A stretch of DNA of 57,515 nucleotides from Chloroflexota bacterium (GTDB lineage: Bacteria > Chloroflexota > Dehalococcoidia > DSTF01 > JACRBR01): assembly GCA_028872875.1 (NCBI GenBank), contig JAGWOC010000014.1:1-57515 (forward strand), given 5' to 3'. The translations under genes and the position numbers were made by a program. Shown here one piece after another: positions 31,663-39,312 of the stretch (its first letter is position 1; each line of letters begins with the position of its first letter). The notes below the pieces were generated by a model. It worked only from the letters and a program-made list of their open reading frames with translations. It searched no databases and was not told where the DNA came from.

Positions 31663-32916
31663 TCAGTACAGCGCCTGCTCGATGAGGGCCTCGGCGATCT
31701 CATCATCGGTCATGCCGAGGATCTCCTTGCAGACGAGCTCGTTGTGCTGGCCGAGGAGCGGCGCCGGGCTCCGCAGGACCCCCGGTGTCTTCGACAGGCG
31801 GAACGGCGGGCCGTCGTACGCCGTACGGCCGGCCTCCGGGTGGTCGAGGTAGACGTAGTAGCGCCGCGCCTTCAGGTGCTCGTCCTCGAGCATGTCGCGC
31901 GCGTTCGCGACGACCCCCGCCGGCACGCCGCTCGCCTGCAGCAGCGCCATCACCTCTTCGGCCGCGTGCTCGCGCGTCCATTCCGTGATCTTTGCCTCGA
32001 TCTCGTCCTCGTGCTGCTTGCGGCCGGGGAGCGAGGCGAAGCGCGCGTCGTCCGCCCATGCCGGCGAGCCCATCGCTTCGACGAGCGCCCGCCACTGCGC
32101 GTCGTCGAAGACGGCGATGGCGCACCAGCGGTCCTCGGGCTGCCCGTTCCACTCGTTGTCCTTGCAACGGAACGCCCCGTGCGGCGCCGCGTGCGGCAGG
32201 CGGTTGCCCGCGCGCGTCTCGACCCTGCCATTCACCGTGCAGTCCATGAGCGCGGGGGCGAGCGGTGCGACCGACGACTCGATCTGCGCCAGCTCGATGC
32301 GCTGGCCCCGGCCCGTCTTCTTGCGGTGGCGGAGCGCGGCGAGGATCGCCACGAGCGTGTGGCCGGGGTTGATCACGTAGTCGGGATAGTTCGTGCCCAG
32401 GCCCATCGGCGGCCGGTTGGGGAAGCCGCACAGCTCGTTGTAGCCGGTGATCGGCGAGAGCACCGCGCCAAATCCCATGAAGTCCCGGTGGGGGCCATCG
32501 TAGCCCTGCATCGGCTGGTAGACGGCGATGATGTCGGGGCGCAGCTTCACCAGCTCGTCGTACAAGAGCCCCCAGCGCTCGATGATGCGCGGCGTGAAGT
32601 TGGTGAGGAAGATGTCGGCCCATGCGATGAGCTTCTCGGCCAACTGCTTGCCGCGCGCGGTACCCAGGTTGAGGGTGAGGTCAAGCTTGCCGGCGTTGTA
32701 GTTATTGAAGTAGCCGCTGACGTTGTAGCCCGTCTTCCCCGGCGGGAACGGCGCGACGCCGCGCAGCCCATCGAGGTGCGCCTCCGACTCGACCCGGACG
32801 ACCGTGGCGCCGAAGGTCGCCAGGTTCTCGGCGCAGATCGGGCCGGCGCCGAACCAGGAGAAGTCGGCGACGTTGATGCCGGACAGGGGTTGTCCCTGCG
32901 TGCCGAAGGCGCTCAT
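31663..32916 (-). CDS. Type III (CaiB/BaiF) CoA-transferase, subunit with catalytic Asp
   Basis: A 417-residue family III CoA-transferase. The N-terminus (VADFSWFGAGPICAENLATFGATVVRVE) and the TG.GQ segment after HTLVAILAALRHRKKTGRGQ are typical. The catalytic Asp that forms the aspartyl-CoA thioester is kept at Asp179 (YPDYVINPG). ATG 32916 has AAGGA 8 bases upstream; the longer frame lacks an SD. It lies directly downstream of a second subunit gene that lacks this Asp, so the two probably form a heteromeric enzyme of the BbsEF kind. The acid and the CoA donor are unknown; an aromatic or alicyclic acid would fit the nearby badI and badH homologues. Confidence 0.88.
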   Translation of the reverse strand: MSAFGTQGQPLSGINVADFSWFGAGPICAENLATFGATVVRVESEAHLDGLRGVAPFPPGKTGYNVSGYFNNYNAGKLDLTLNLGTARGKQLAEKLIAWADIFLTNFTPRIIERWGLLYDELVKLRPDIIAVYQPMQGYDGPHRDFMGFGAVLSPITGYNELCGFPNRPPMGLGTNYPDYVINPGHTLVAILAALRHRKKTGRGQRIELAQIESSVAPLAPALMDCTVNGRVETRAGNRLPHAAPHGAFRCKDNEWNGQPEDRWCAIAVFDDAQWRALVEAMGSPAWADDARFASLPGRKQHEDEIEAKITEWTREHAAEEVMALLQASGVPAGVVANARDMLEDEHLKARRYYVYLDHPEAGRTAYDGPPFRLSKTPGVLRSPAPLLGQHNELVCKEILGMTDDEIAEALIEQALY

Positions 32917-32998
32917 CGCTGCGATCCTTTCGTCCTTCCCCGGCCACTGCGCTCCGCCACCCGGCCGGGCACTCCGGTGCGCCCGCGCCAGCGAGGCA

Positions 32999-34291
32999 CT
33001 AGACAACGCCCCGCGCACGCAGCGCGTCCAGCTCCTGCGGCGACAACCCCAGCTCGTCGACGTAGACCTCGACGTTGTGCTCGCCGGGCAGCGGCGCGCG
33101 GCGGCGGATCGCCCACGGCGTCTCGGAGAGCCGGTACGGCGGGCCAGCGTAGCGCAGCGTCGCGTCCAGCTCGTCGTGGCGCACGTCTTGCAGCCAGTTC
33201 CGGTACGTGAGCTGCGGGTTCCGCACGAGGTCCTCCGGCGTGGAGACGATGCCGAACATCAGCCGCTGCCTCTGGCCTTCCTCGTACAGCGTCCACTTGC
33301 TCATGCTCTTGCAGAATCGGGCGAACACCTCGTAGATGTGCGCGAGCGTCTTGAGCATCTCCTGGAGCTTCGGCGGGTCGGCCGCGAGCTGGATGAGGCC
33401 GGTCAGGAAGCGCATGTTGAGCTGGCCGATGGTGTCGGCGTACGGCGGCTCGTTCAGGTCCTCGGCCAGGCCCTGACTCGTCATCCAGGCGAGCATCGCC
33501 GTCCACGGCGCGCCGCCGGGGGTGCCGAGGTAGGCGAACACCTGGCCGTCGGAGCAGTCGTACACGCCGATGCCGGGGATGTCGATGGGCAGCAGGCCGC
33601 GCGCGCCGGTGCGCGTGCGGATCGCCTTCGTCATGTCGAAGGTCTGCATGGCGGTCTCCTGGTTGATCGAGAGCGCCTCCTGCATCGACACGTCGACGTG
33701 CTGCCCTTCACCGGTGTTGTCGCGGTGGACGAGCGCCATCATCGTACCGGCGGCAGCCTGGATGCCGGCGCCGATGTACCCCTGCTGGCCGTAGGGCATG
33801 TTCGGCGGGTCGGCCTTGTCGCCGGCGAGGGTCATCATGCCGGACATGGCGACGCCGACGATGTCGCTCCACCGGTACTGCGCGTGCGGCCCGTCCTGCC
33901 CGAAGCCCGTCACCGACGTAAGGATCATGTCCGGCTTGATCTTCGCCAGACCGTCGTAGCCGAGGCCCATGCCGTCGAGAAATCCGGGGTGGAACGTTTC
34001 GACGACGACGTCCGCGGTGGCGGCGAGCCGCTCGAAGATCGCGCGGCCCTCCGGCTTCGTGATGTCGAGCGTAATGCCACGCTTGCTCGTGTTGAGGTTG
34101 AAGAAGTAGAGGCTGCGCGCCGGCGACGGCTCGTCGTGATAGAACGGGCCGACGTTGCGCGCGGGGTCGCCGTCCGGCGGCTCGATGCGGATGACGTCGG
34201 CGCCGAGGTCGGCGAGGAGCTTCGTGGCGTAGACGCCCACCTCACCGGCAAGGTCGAGGACGCGGATGTCCGAGAGCGCGGCATCCGCCAT
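32999..34291 (-). CDS. Type III CoA-transferase, subunit lacking the catalytic Asp
   Basis: A 430-residue CaiB/BaiF family protein (VLDLAGEVGVYATKLLADLGADVIRIEPP; NTSKRGITLDITKPEGRAIF; DVVVETFHPGFLDGMGLGYD; TGEGQHVDVSM). At the position of the catalytic Asp, just before the conserved 'AAxGxxxAL..R..TGEGQ' stretch, it reads GQQGYIGAG with Gly171. It is therefore unlikely to act alone and probably pairs with the downstream subunit, 82 bp away, which keeps the Asp. ATG 34291 starts the conserved domain at once; a 33-residue upstream extension is not supported. Confidence 0.87.
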   Translation of the reverse strand: MADAALSDIRVLDLAGEVGVYATKLLADLGADVIRIEPPDGDPARNVGPFYHDEPSPARSLYFFNLNTSKRGITLDITKPEGRAIFERLAATADVVVETFHPGFLDGMGLGYDGLAKIKPDMILTSVTGFGQDGPHAQYRWSDIVGVAMSGMMTLAGDKADPPNMPYGQQGYIGAGIQAAAGTMMALVHRDNTGEGQHVDVSMQEALSINQETAMQTFDMTKAIRTRTGARGLLPIDIPGIGVYDCSDGQVFAYLGTPGGAPWTAMLAWMTSQGLAEDLNEPPYADTIGQLNMRFLTGLIQLAADPPKLQEMLKTLAHIYEVFARFCKSMSKWTLYEEGQRQRLMFGIVSTPEDLVRNPQLTYRNWLQDVRHDELDATLRYAGPPYRLSETPWAIRRRAPLPGEHNVEVYVDELGLSPQELDALRARGVV

Positions 34292-34500
34292 GTTAGACCG
34301 AGGCCTCCACGTGGTCGGTGACCGATCGATGCTGGTGCCGGCGGGCACGCGGGATGGGCAAGGACAACGCCACCTCCGGGAGCCCCGCACCCAGGGTACG
34401 GGTCACGGCAATCTATCGCCGGGCGCTCGTGGGTGCAACCGGTCGCAGGTCGCAGGTCGAACTCTGCGCGCCCGCCTACCGTGCTTGCGCGGCGGCGTGC

Positions 34501-34506
34501 TACGAT
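34501..34506 (+). promoter_or_regulatory. Candidate -10 of the tRNA-Val gene
   Basis: TACGAT ends 10 bases before the tRNA 5' end, correct placement for a -10 element with processing close to the start. No good -35 is visible 17 bases upstream. The 225-bp gap from the CoA-transferase start otherwise shows only a short GGTCGCA tandem repeat near 34440. Confidence 0.35.
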
Positions 34507-34516
34507 GAGGCACTTC

Positions 34517-34593
34517 GGGCGGTTAGCTCAGCTGGTTAGAGCGCCACGTTGACATCGTGGAGGTCACTGGTTCGAGTCCAGTATCGCCCACCA
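34517..34593 (+). tRNA. tRNA-Val (anticodon GAC)
   Basis: A full cloverleaf: acceptor GGGCGGT/ATCGCCC (one G-U pair), D-arm with AGCTCAGCTGGTTAGAGC, anticodon stem CCACG/CGTGG around loop TTGACAT with anticodon GAC at 34551-34553, T-arm CTGG-TTCGAGT-CCAG, discriminator A and encoded CCA. It reads GUC and GUU valine codons. Confidence 0.97.
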
Positions 34594-34724
34594 TCCCGCA
34601 CCACAGAGCGCCCGCCCCCGCGGGCGCTCCGCGTCTCTGGCGCGCGCATACCACCCGCCGCCAGCGTATCCTACACTCACGACGCGGGCGCTTGCCCGGC
34701 ACGGCTGTTCGATCGGAGGCAGGC

Positions 34725-35696
34725 ATGGTAGCGCTGCTCGGCGACCTCTCGCTCCAGGACGACTACACCCATCCACTGGGGCCCGAGTCCAACTTCAACG
34801 AGAGCATGTACTTCAACTTCTTCGACCGCACGCGGAAGAGCGGCGGCTTCGTGCGCCTCGGCAACCGCGCGAACGAGGGCTACGCGGAGATGACGCTCGC
34901 GCTCTTTCAGCCGGACGGCAGCGTGCTCTTCCAGTACGGGCGCCCGCAGATCCACGCGAACGACGCCATGGACGCGGGCGGCATGCGGTTCGACGTGGTC
35001 GAGCCGATGCAGCAGCTACGCACCACGTACGACGGCGGCGCCGTGCATCTTGCCGAGCCGGCGCAGATGGCCGACCCGCGCGAGGCGTTCAGGAACAACC
35101 CGCACCGGCGCGTGCAGCTCGACCTCGTGCACGAGGCTGCGGGCCCGGCGTACGGCAGCAGCGGCGGCACGCGGGAGGTCACCGACCCGGGCAAGGAGTT
35201 CGCGAAGGCGCACTACGAGCAGCACATGCGCGTGCGCGGCAGCGTGTCGCTCGACGGCGAGCCGGTAGCGATCGACGGGTTGGGGCTGCGCGACCACTCC
35301 TGGGGGCCGAGGTACTGGCAGGCGATCCATTCGTACCGCTGGCTGACGATCAACTTCGCGCCGGACTTCGGGATGATGGTGTCGAAGATCTGGCAGACGC
35401 CGGAGCGGGCGCGCGAGGGCGGCGTCGTCGTGCGCGGTGAGAAGATGGAGCTGATCACCGGCGTGGAGATCGACACGCGGTTCGACGATAACGGGCTGTA
35501 CCATCGCGAGCTGGACGCGCACGTGACGCTGGCGAGCGGGGAGCGGCTCGACGTCAGCGGCCGGGTGCTCGGCTTCATCCCCCTGCGCAACCGCCGCGAG
35601 GGCATGACGACGCACGTCGGCGAGGGGATGACGGAGTTCCGCTGCGGCGACGCGGTGGGCTACGGCCTCTCCGAGTACCTCGATCAGGTCGTCTAG
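34725..35696 (+). CDS. Uncharacterised protein, DUF7064/7065-like (lipocalin-like hydratase fold)
   Basis: A 323-residue cytoplasmic protein with no signal or membrane segment. Notable stretches: NESMYFNFFDRTRKSGGFVRLGNRANEG-type opening (split by acidic turns), the central motif LRDHSWGPRYW, and GRVLGFIPLRN near the end. The DHSWG motif and beta-rich pattern resemble proteins distantly related to AttH/carotenoid hydratase-like lipocalins that accompany acyl-CoA or steroid catabolism genes. Activity is not known. ATG 34725 has GGAGG 5 bases upstream. It precedes the phosphotransferase gene by 25 bp, probably one operon with DUF6285. Confidence 0.65.
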   Translation: MVALLGDLSLQDDYTHPLGPESNFNESMYFNFFDRTRKSGGFVRLGNRANEGYAEMTLALFQPDGSVLFQYGRPQIHANDAMDAGGMRFDVVEPMQQLRTTYDGGAVHLAEPAQMADPREAFRNNPHRRVQLDLVHEAAGPAYGSSGGTREVTDPGKEFAKAHYEQHMRVRGSVSLDGEPVAIDGLGLRDHSWGPRYWQAIHSYRWLTINFAPDFGMMVSKIWQTPERAREGGVVVRGEKMELITGVEIDTRFDDNGLYHRELDAHVTLASGERLDVSGRVLGFIPLRNRREGMTTHVGEGMTEFRCGDAVGYGLSEYLDQVV

Positions 35697-35721
35697 GGGC
35701 GGGAGACTGGGCAGCGACAAG

Positions 35722-36807
35722 GTGAGCGACCTCTCCGAGCAGCTCGCATCGTTCATCCGCCATGCGGCCGGAGCGCGCAGCGTGCGTGTCTCCCAGATGC
35801 GCCGGCTGACGGGCGGGGCGTCGCGCGAGACGTGGTCGCTCGATGCGACGATCGAGCGAGGCGACGGGCGCACGGAGACCCTGCCGCTGATCCTGCAACG
35901 CGATACGCGCGGCGCGCCGAAGCAGATGTCGCGCGCGCTCGAGTTCAGGCTGCTTCAGGTTGCGCACGAGAGCGGCGTGCCGACGCCGGAGCCCTTCCTG
36001 CTCGGCGACGCGTCACTCGGCGGCGAGTTCTTCCTCGTGCAGCGGCTCGACGGCGAGACGCTGCCGAAGCGCCTGATGCGGGACGAGCAGTACGCGCAGG
36101 CGCGGCGCGCGCTGCCGGCGCAGCTCGGCCGCGCGCTGGCGCAGATCCACACGATGCCCATCGACGCGCCGGGCTTCGACGGCTTGCAGCGGCCGCCGGA
36201 CGGCGTCCCGGCGGCCGCCTGGTCCATCGACCGCCACGAGCAGATCTACCGCGCGATCGCGCTCGAGCCGCACCCGGCGTTCGAGCTGGCGTTTCGCTGG
36301 CTGAAGGGGCGGATGGCCCTCACCGCGCCGCCCGCTCACCCTTCGGGCGCGGCTGGCGCACGGCCTGACCGCGTGCTGGTGCACGGTGACTTCCGCATGG
36401 GCAACGTGCTGTTCGACGCGGGCGGCATGCGGGCGGTGCTCGACTGGGAGCTGGCGCACATCGGCGACCCCGCCGAGGACCTGGCGTGGGTGATGGTGCG
36501 GTCGTGGCGCTTCGGCGGCGGGCAGCCGGTGGGTGGCATCGGCACGCGCGAGGAGTTCTTCGCCGCGTACGAGGCGGCGGGCGGTGCGCCCGTCGACGCG
36601 GCGTGGGTGCGCTTCTGGGAGGTCTTCGGCAACCTGCGCTGGGGGATCATCTGCCTGAGCCAGGCGCGCACGTACCTCGATGGGCACTCGAACAGCGTCG
36701 AGCTGGCGAGCATCGGCCGCCGCACGGCGGAGACGGAGTGGGAACTGCTGTCGCTGATGGACGCGCCCGGTGCCAGATCACAGGGCCCAGGTGCCAACGA
36801 TGCATGA
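35722..36807 (+). CDS. APH-family phosphotransferase (ACAD10/11-associated type)
   Basis: A 361-residue aminoglycoside-phosphotransferase-like kinase. The N-lobe has RLTGGASRETW and LPLILQRDTRG (ATP-binding Arg/Lys position); the C-lobe has the catalytic loop VHGDFRMGNVLF and the metal-binding AVLDWELAHIGDP. In mitochondrial ACAD10/11 this kinase is fused to an acyl-CoA dehydrogenase and phosphorylates 4-hydroxyacyl-CoAs. Here the dehydrogenase is separate (39313-40566), so a 4-hydroxyacyl-CoA role is plausible by analogy. GTG 35722 is the start of the conserved domain. It overlaps the DUF6285 gene by 8 bp. Confidence 0.85.
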   Translation: MSDLSEQLASFIRHAAGARSVRVSQMRRLTGGASRETWSLDATIERGDGRTETLPLILQRDTRGAPKQMSRALEFRLLQVAHESGVPTPEPFLLGDASLGGEFFLVQRLDGETLPKRLMRDEQYAQARRALPAQLGRALAQIHTMPIDAPGFDGLQRPPDGVPAAAWSIDRHEQIYRAIALEPHPAFELAFRWLKGRMALTAPPAHPSGAAGARPDRVLVHGDFRMGNVLFDAGGMRAVLDWELAHIGDPAEDLAWVMVRSWRFGGGQPVGGIGTREEFFAAYEAAGGAPVDAAWVRFWEVFGNLRWGIICLSQARTYLDGHSNSVELASIGRRTAETEWELLSLMDAPGARSQGPGANDA

Positions 36808-37192
36808 CCGGCCGACCGTCGACGAGCTGTTGCGCGCCGTGGAGCTCCTGCTCGACGAGCAGCTCGTGCCATCGCTCGACGGCGCGCGCCGGTACAACGC
36901 GCGCGTGGCCGCGAACGTCGTCCGCACGGTGCGGCGCGAGCTGGCGCTGGAAGAGAAGCAGCTCGAAGCGGAGTGGCGCGGGCTCGACGTCCTGCTGGGC
37001 CCGCTGCCGCGGCCTTCGTCGCTGGAGATCATGCGCGCGGCGCTGCGTACGCGGAACGAGGCGCTGGCGGGGCGCATCCGCGCGGGCGACGCCGACGCCG
37101 GCGACTGGCGCGCGCTCGTCCTCGCGCACGTGCGGGACGTCGTGCACGCGAAGCTCGAGGTATCGGACCCGGCGTGGTTGGCGGAGGGCTAG
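36800..37192 (+). CDS. DUF6285 domain protein
   Basis: A 130-residue soluble helical protein (PTVDELLRAVELLLDEQLVP, YNARVAANVVRTVRRELAL). Small proteins of this type commonly follow ACAD10/11-type phosphotransferase genes, so it may be a partner or regulator of the kinase; its function is unknown. ATG 36800 starts the domain; an in-frame start at 36770 lies deeper inside the kinase gene. Last gene of the rightward operon. Confidence 0.78.
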   Translation: MHDRPTVDELLRAVELLLDEQLVPSLDGARRYNARVAANVVRTVRRELALEEKQLEAEWRGLDVLLGPLPRPSSLEIMRAALRTRNEALAGRIRAGDADAGDWRALVLAHVRDVVHAKLEVSDPAWLAEG

Positions 37193-37230
37193 CGGCCGTT
37201 CCGGCTTGATGGTGCGACATCCTCGAACGG

Positions 37231-37248
37231 GCGGCCACATGGGGCCGC
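37231..37248. repeat. Intergenic hairpin GCGGCC-N6-GGCCGC
   Basis: Perfect 6-bp arms around ACATGG, 39 bases after the DUF6285 stop. It resembles short dispersed palindromes found between genes in several high-GC genomes; no second copy is in the window. May terminate the rightward operon. Confidence 0.45.
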
Positions 37249-37312
37249 ACCTACGTACGCCGCCCATCGTTCGCTGTCGCATCAGGAACCGGGCTCGATC
37301 CTGGGCTCGACG

Positions 37313-37333
37313 GCGCGGGCTGAAGGCCCGCGC
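37313..37333. repeat. REP-like palindrome GCGCGGGC-N5-GCCCGCGC
   Basis: Perfect 8-bp arms around TGAAG. This form of palindrome is widespread as an intergenic REP-like repeat. It directly precedes the YbjQ-like relic, which may mark where that gene was cut. Confidence 0.5.
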
Positions 37334-37359
37334 TCCAAGGTAAGCGGCACAACGCTCCG

Positions 37360-37485
37360 GTGGAGGCCGAGGCAAAAGGCGCCAACGCGATCATCGCGAT
37401 GCGTTTCGACGGCTCGGACCTCGGCTCGCGCTGGACAGAGATTTGCGCGTACGGGACGGCCGCGAAAGTCCGGAAGCTGGCATAA
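37360..37485 (+). pseudogene. C-terminal relic of a YbjQ/UPF0145-family gene
   Basis: Forty-one codons read VEAEAKGANAIIAMRFDGSD and then TEICAYGTAAKV before TAA. This matches the end of YbjQ/UPF0145 proteins, whose C-terminus has 'A..LGANAVVGVRFD.....TEV.AYGTAV'. The first 60 or so residues are missing; upstream is a REP-like palindrome. Too short and without a start site to be functional. Confidence 0.6.
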
Positions 37486-37577
37486 TCGCAACGACCCGGA
37501 GAGGCTACCTCGGTCATTCACCGCTTCCAGATCGCTCGCTGTCTTGCCGCGGCGGTTCACCGTTGCGAGACATTACA

Positions 37578-38372
37578 TCAGCGGCGGAAGCGGGCGAAGT
37601 CAGGCGGGCGGCGCTCCGTGAAGGCCCGGTGGCCCTCGGCCGCTTCTTCCGACTGGTAGTAGAGCGCCAGCGCGGACATTCCGAGCGCACCGATGCCTTT
37701 GATGTGGTCCGTGTCGGCGTTGAAGGACGCCTTCGCCAGCTTGATCGCCGTCGGGCTCATCGCCAGGATCTCGCGCGCCCAGGCGCGGGCTTCATCCATC
37801 AGGCGCTCTGCCGGCACGACGTGGTTAACGAGCCCCATCGCCAGCGCGTCCTGCGCCGAGTACTGGCGGCAGAGGTACCAGATCTCCCGCGCGCGCTTCT
37901 CGCCGACGACGCGCGCCAGGTACGCGGTGCCGAAGCCGGGGTCAACGCTCCCCACCTTCGGCCCGACCTGGCCGAGCCGCGCCGTGTCCGCCGCGATGCT
38001 CAGGTCGCAGAGCACGTGCAGGACGTGGCCGCCGCCGATGGCGTAGCCGTTGATCGCGGCGATCACCGGCTTGGGGATCTCGCGGATGATCGCGTGCAGG
38101 TCCTCGACGTCCAGGCCGATCTCCGACCGCGCCTGCTTGCCTCCATAGCCGCCCTGCGTCCGCACGGTCTGGTCGCCGCCGACGCAGAACGCACGGTCCC
38201 CCGCACCCGTCAGGATGACGACGCCGACGGTGCGGTCCGCCCAGGCGTCCTTGAACGCGTCCACCATCTCATCGACCGTCTCCGCGCGGAACGCGTTCAG
38301 GACGCGCGGCCGGTTGATCGTGATCGTCGCGATCCCTTCAGCCGCCTCGTAGAGGATGTCCTCAAACTGCAT
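37578..38372 (-). CDS. badI: 2-ketocyclohexanecarboxyl-CoA hydrolase-like enzyme (BadI/MenB group)
   Basis: A 264-residue crotonase-fold protein. MQFEDILYE, AGDRAFCVGGDQ, NGYAIGGGHVLH, QVGPKVGSVDPGFGTAYLAR and REIWYLCRQYS place it in the MenB/BadI group. BadI hydrolytically opens the ring of 2-ketocyclohexanecarboxyl-CoA to pimelyl-CoA; MenB makes the naphthoate ring in menaquinone synthesis. BadI is preferred because a BadH-like dehydrogenase precedes it in the same operon and no other men gene is nearby. MenB remains the main alternative. Confidence 0.78.
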   Translation of the reverse strand: MQFEDILYEAAEGIATITINRPRVLNAFRAETVDEMVDAFKDAWADRTVGVVILTGAGDRAFCVGGDQTVRTQGGYGGKQARSEIGLDVEDLHAIIREIPKPVIAAINGYAIGGGHVLHVLCDLSIAADTARLGQVGPKVGSVDPGFGTAYLARVVGEKRAREIWYLCRQYSAQDALAMGLVNHVVPAERLMDEARAWAREILAMSPTAIKLAKASFNADTDHIKGIGALGMSALALYYQSEEAAEGHRAFTERRPPDFARFRR

Positions 38373-38442
38373 CGGCTGCTCCTCTCAGACGGGCGCAGGA
38401 ACTTCTTACCGGCCGCCCCACATGCCGCCCGTCGCTCGCGGG

Positions 38443-39189
38443 TTAGACCATCGTCAGGCCGCCGCTCACGGAGAGCGTCTGGCCGGTGATGAAGCGCGCG
38501 TCGTCGGAGGCCAGGAACGCGACGGCCGCGGCGATCTCGTCGGGCTCGGCGAGACGGCCGAACGGCACGGCGCGCTTGAGCGCGTCGCCCAGCCGCGGGT
38601 TGGCGGCCGCGACCTCGCGGAAGAGGTCCGTGTTGGTCGGGCCCGGGCAGACGACGTTGACGTTGATCTGCTGCCGCGCTACCTCGCGCGCCACCGTCTT
38701 CGAGAAGGCGATGATGCCAGCCTTCGCCGCCGCGTACACCGCCTCGCCGCTGGAGCCGACGCGCGCCGCGTCGGAGCTGATGCTGACGATGCGCCCGCCG
38801 CCACGCTCGACCATGCCAGGGAGCACCGCCTTGACGCAGGTGAGGACGCCTTTGAGGTTGATCGCGATCACCTTGTCCCACGTCTCCTCGGTGCTCTCGA
38901 GGAACGGCTCCATCTTGTCCCATCCCGCGTTGTTGACCAGCACGTCGAGCGGTCCCAGCACCTCGTCGGCGCGCGCGACGGCGGCGCGCACACTCGCCGG
39001 GTCGGTGACGTCAACCCGCAGCCCGAGCGCACGCTCGCCGCACTCGGCGGCGACGGCGCGCGCCGACGTTTCGTCGGCGTCGGTCACCGCCACCCGCGCG
39101 CCGGCTTCGGCAAGCCGCAGCGCGATCGCGCGCCCGATGCCGCGGCCGGCTCCCGTCACGAACGCGACCCTGCCGGCCAACTGCTGCAT
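38443..39189 (-). CDS. badH: 2-hydroxycyclohexanecarboxyl-CoA dehydrogenase-like SDR (BadH)
   Basis: A 248-residue short-chain dehydrogenase: cofactor loop [21 protein letters not shown], catalytic Ser-Tyr-Lys in [33 protein letters not shown] and [14 protein letters not shown]. The [15 protein letters not shown] and SVSGGLTM segments closely follow the BadH type, which oxidises 2-hydroxycyclohexanecarboxyl-CoA to the 2-keto form, the substrate of BadI. It is 70 bp upstream of the badI homologue, consistent with consecutive steps. Other beta-hydroxyacyl-CoA substrates cannot be excluded. Confidence 0.82.
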   Translation of the reverse strand: MQQLAGRVAFVTGAGRGIGRAIALRLAEAGARVAVTDADETSARAVAAECGERALGLRVDVTDPASVRAAVARADEVLGPLDVLVNNAGWDKMEPFLESTEETWDKVIAINLKGVLTCVKAVLPGMVERGGGRIVSISSDAARVGSSGEAVYAAAKAGIIAFSKTVAREVARQQINVNVVCPGPTNTDLFREVAAANPRLGDALKRAVPFGRLAEPDEIAAAVAFLASDDARFITGQTLSVSGGLTMV

Positions 39190-39266
39190 CGCGGCATGCT
39201 CCTCGAATCGGGCCCGCCGGCGGCACCCGCTGATCGCCCGCGGCTCACGCGCTCAGCGCGATGATT

Positions 39267-39293
39267 GCCCGTCCCCGCGGTATGCGGACGGGC
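39267..39293 (-). terminator. Hairpin after the acyl-CoA dehydrogenase gene
   Basis: GCCCGT-CC-CCGC pairs with GCGG-ACGGGC around GGTAT (10 pairs, 2-nt bulge), 20 bases past the dehydrogenase stop. No T-run follows, so termination or attenuation before badH is possible, not certain. Confidence 0.45.
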
Positions 39294-39312
39294 GCGGGCA
39301 GGCGCGGCTGGC

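Larger units (their letters stand above)
37193..37577. other. 385-bp intergenic region with hairpin repeats and a gene relic
   Basis: No intact gene. It holds two inverted repeats (37231-37248 and 37313-37333) resembling dispersed intergenic repeats, and a YbjQ-like fragment (37360-37485). The region separates convergent operons, so the hairpins may also act as terminators. Confidence 0.6.

Noticed and set aside
37578-38372. Naming the crotonase menB outright
   Set aside because: The sequence fits the MenB/BadI group, but the BadH-like dehydrogenase next to it and the MQFED and GSVDPGFGT segments favour BadI. Kept as an alternative only.
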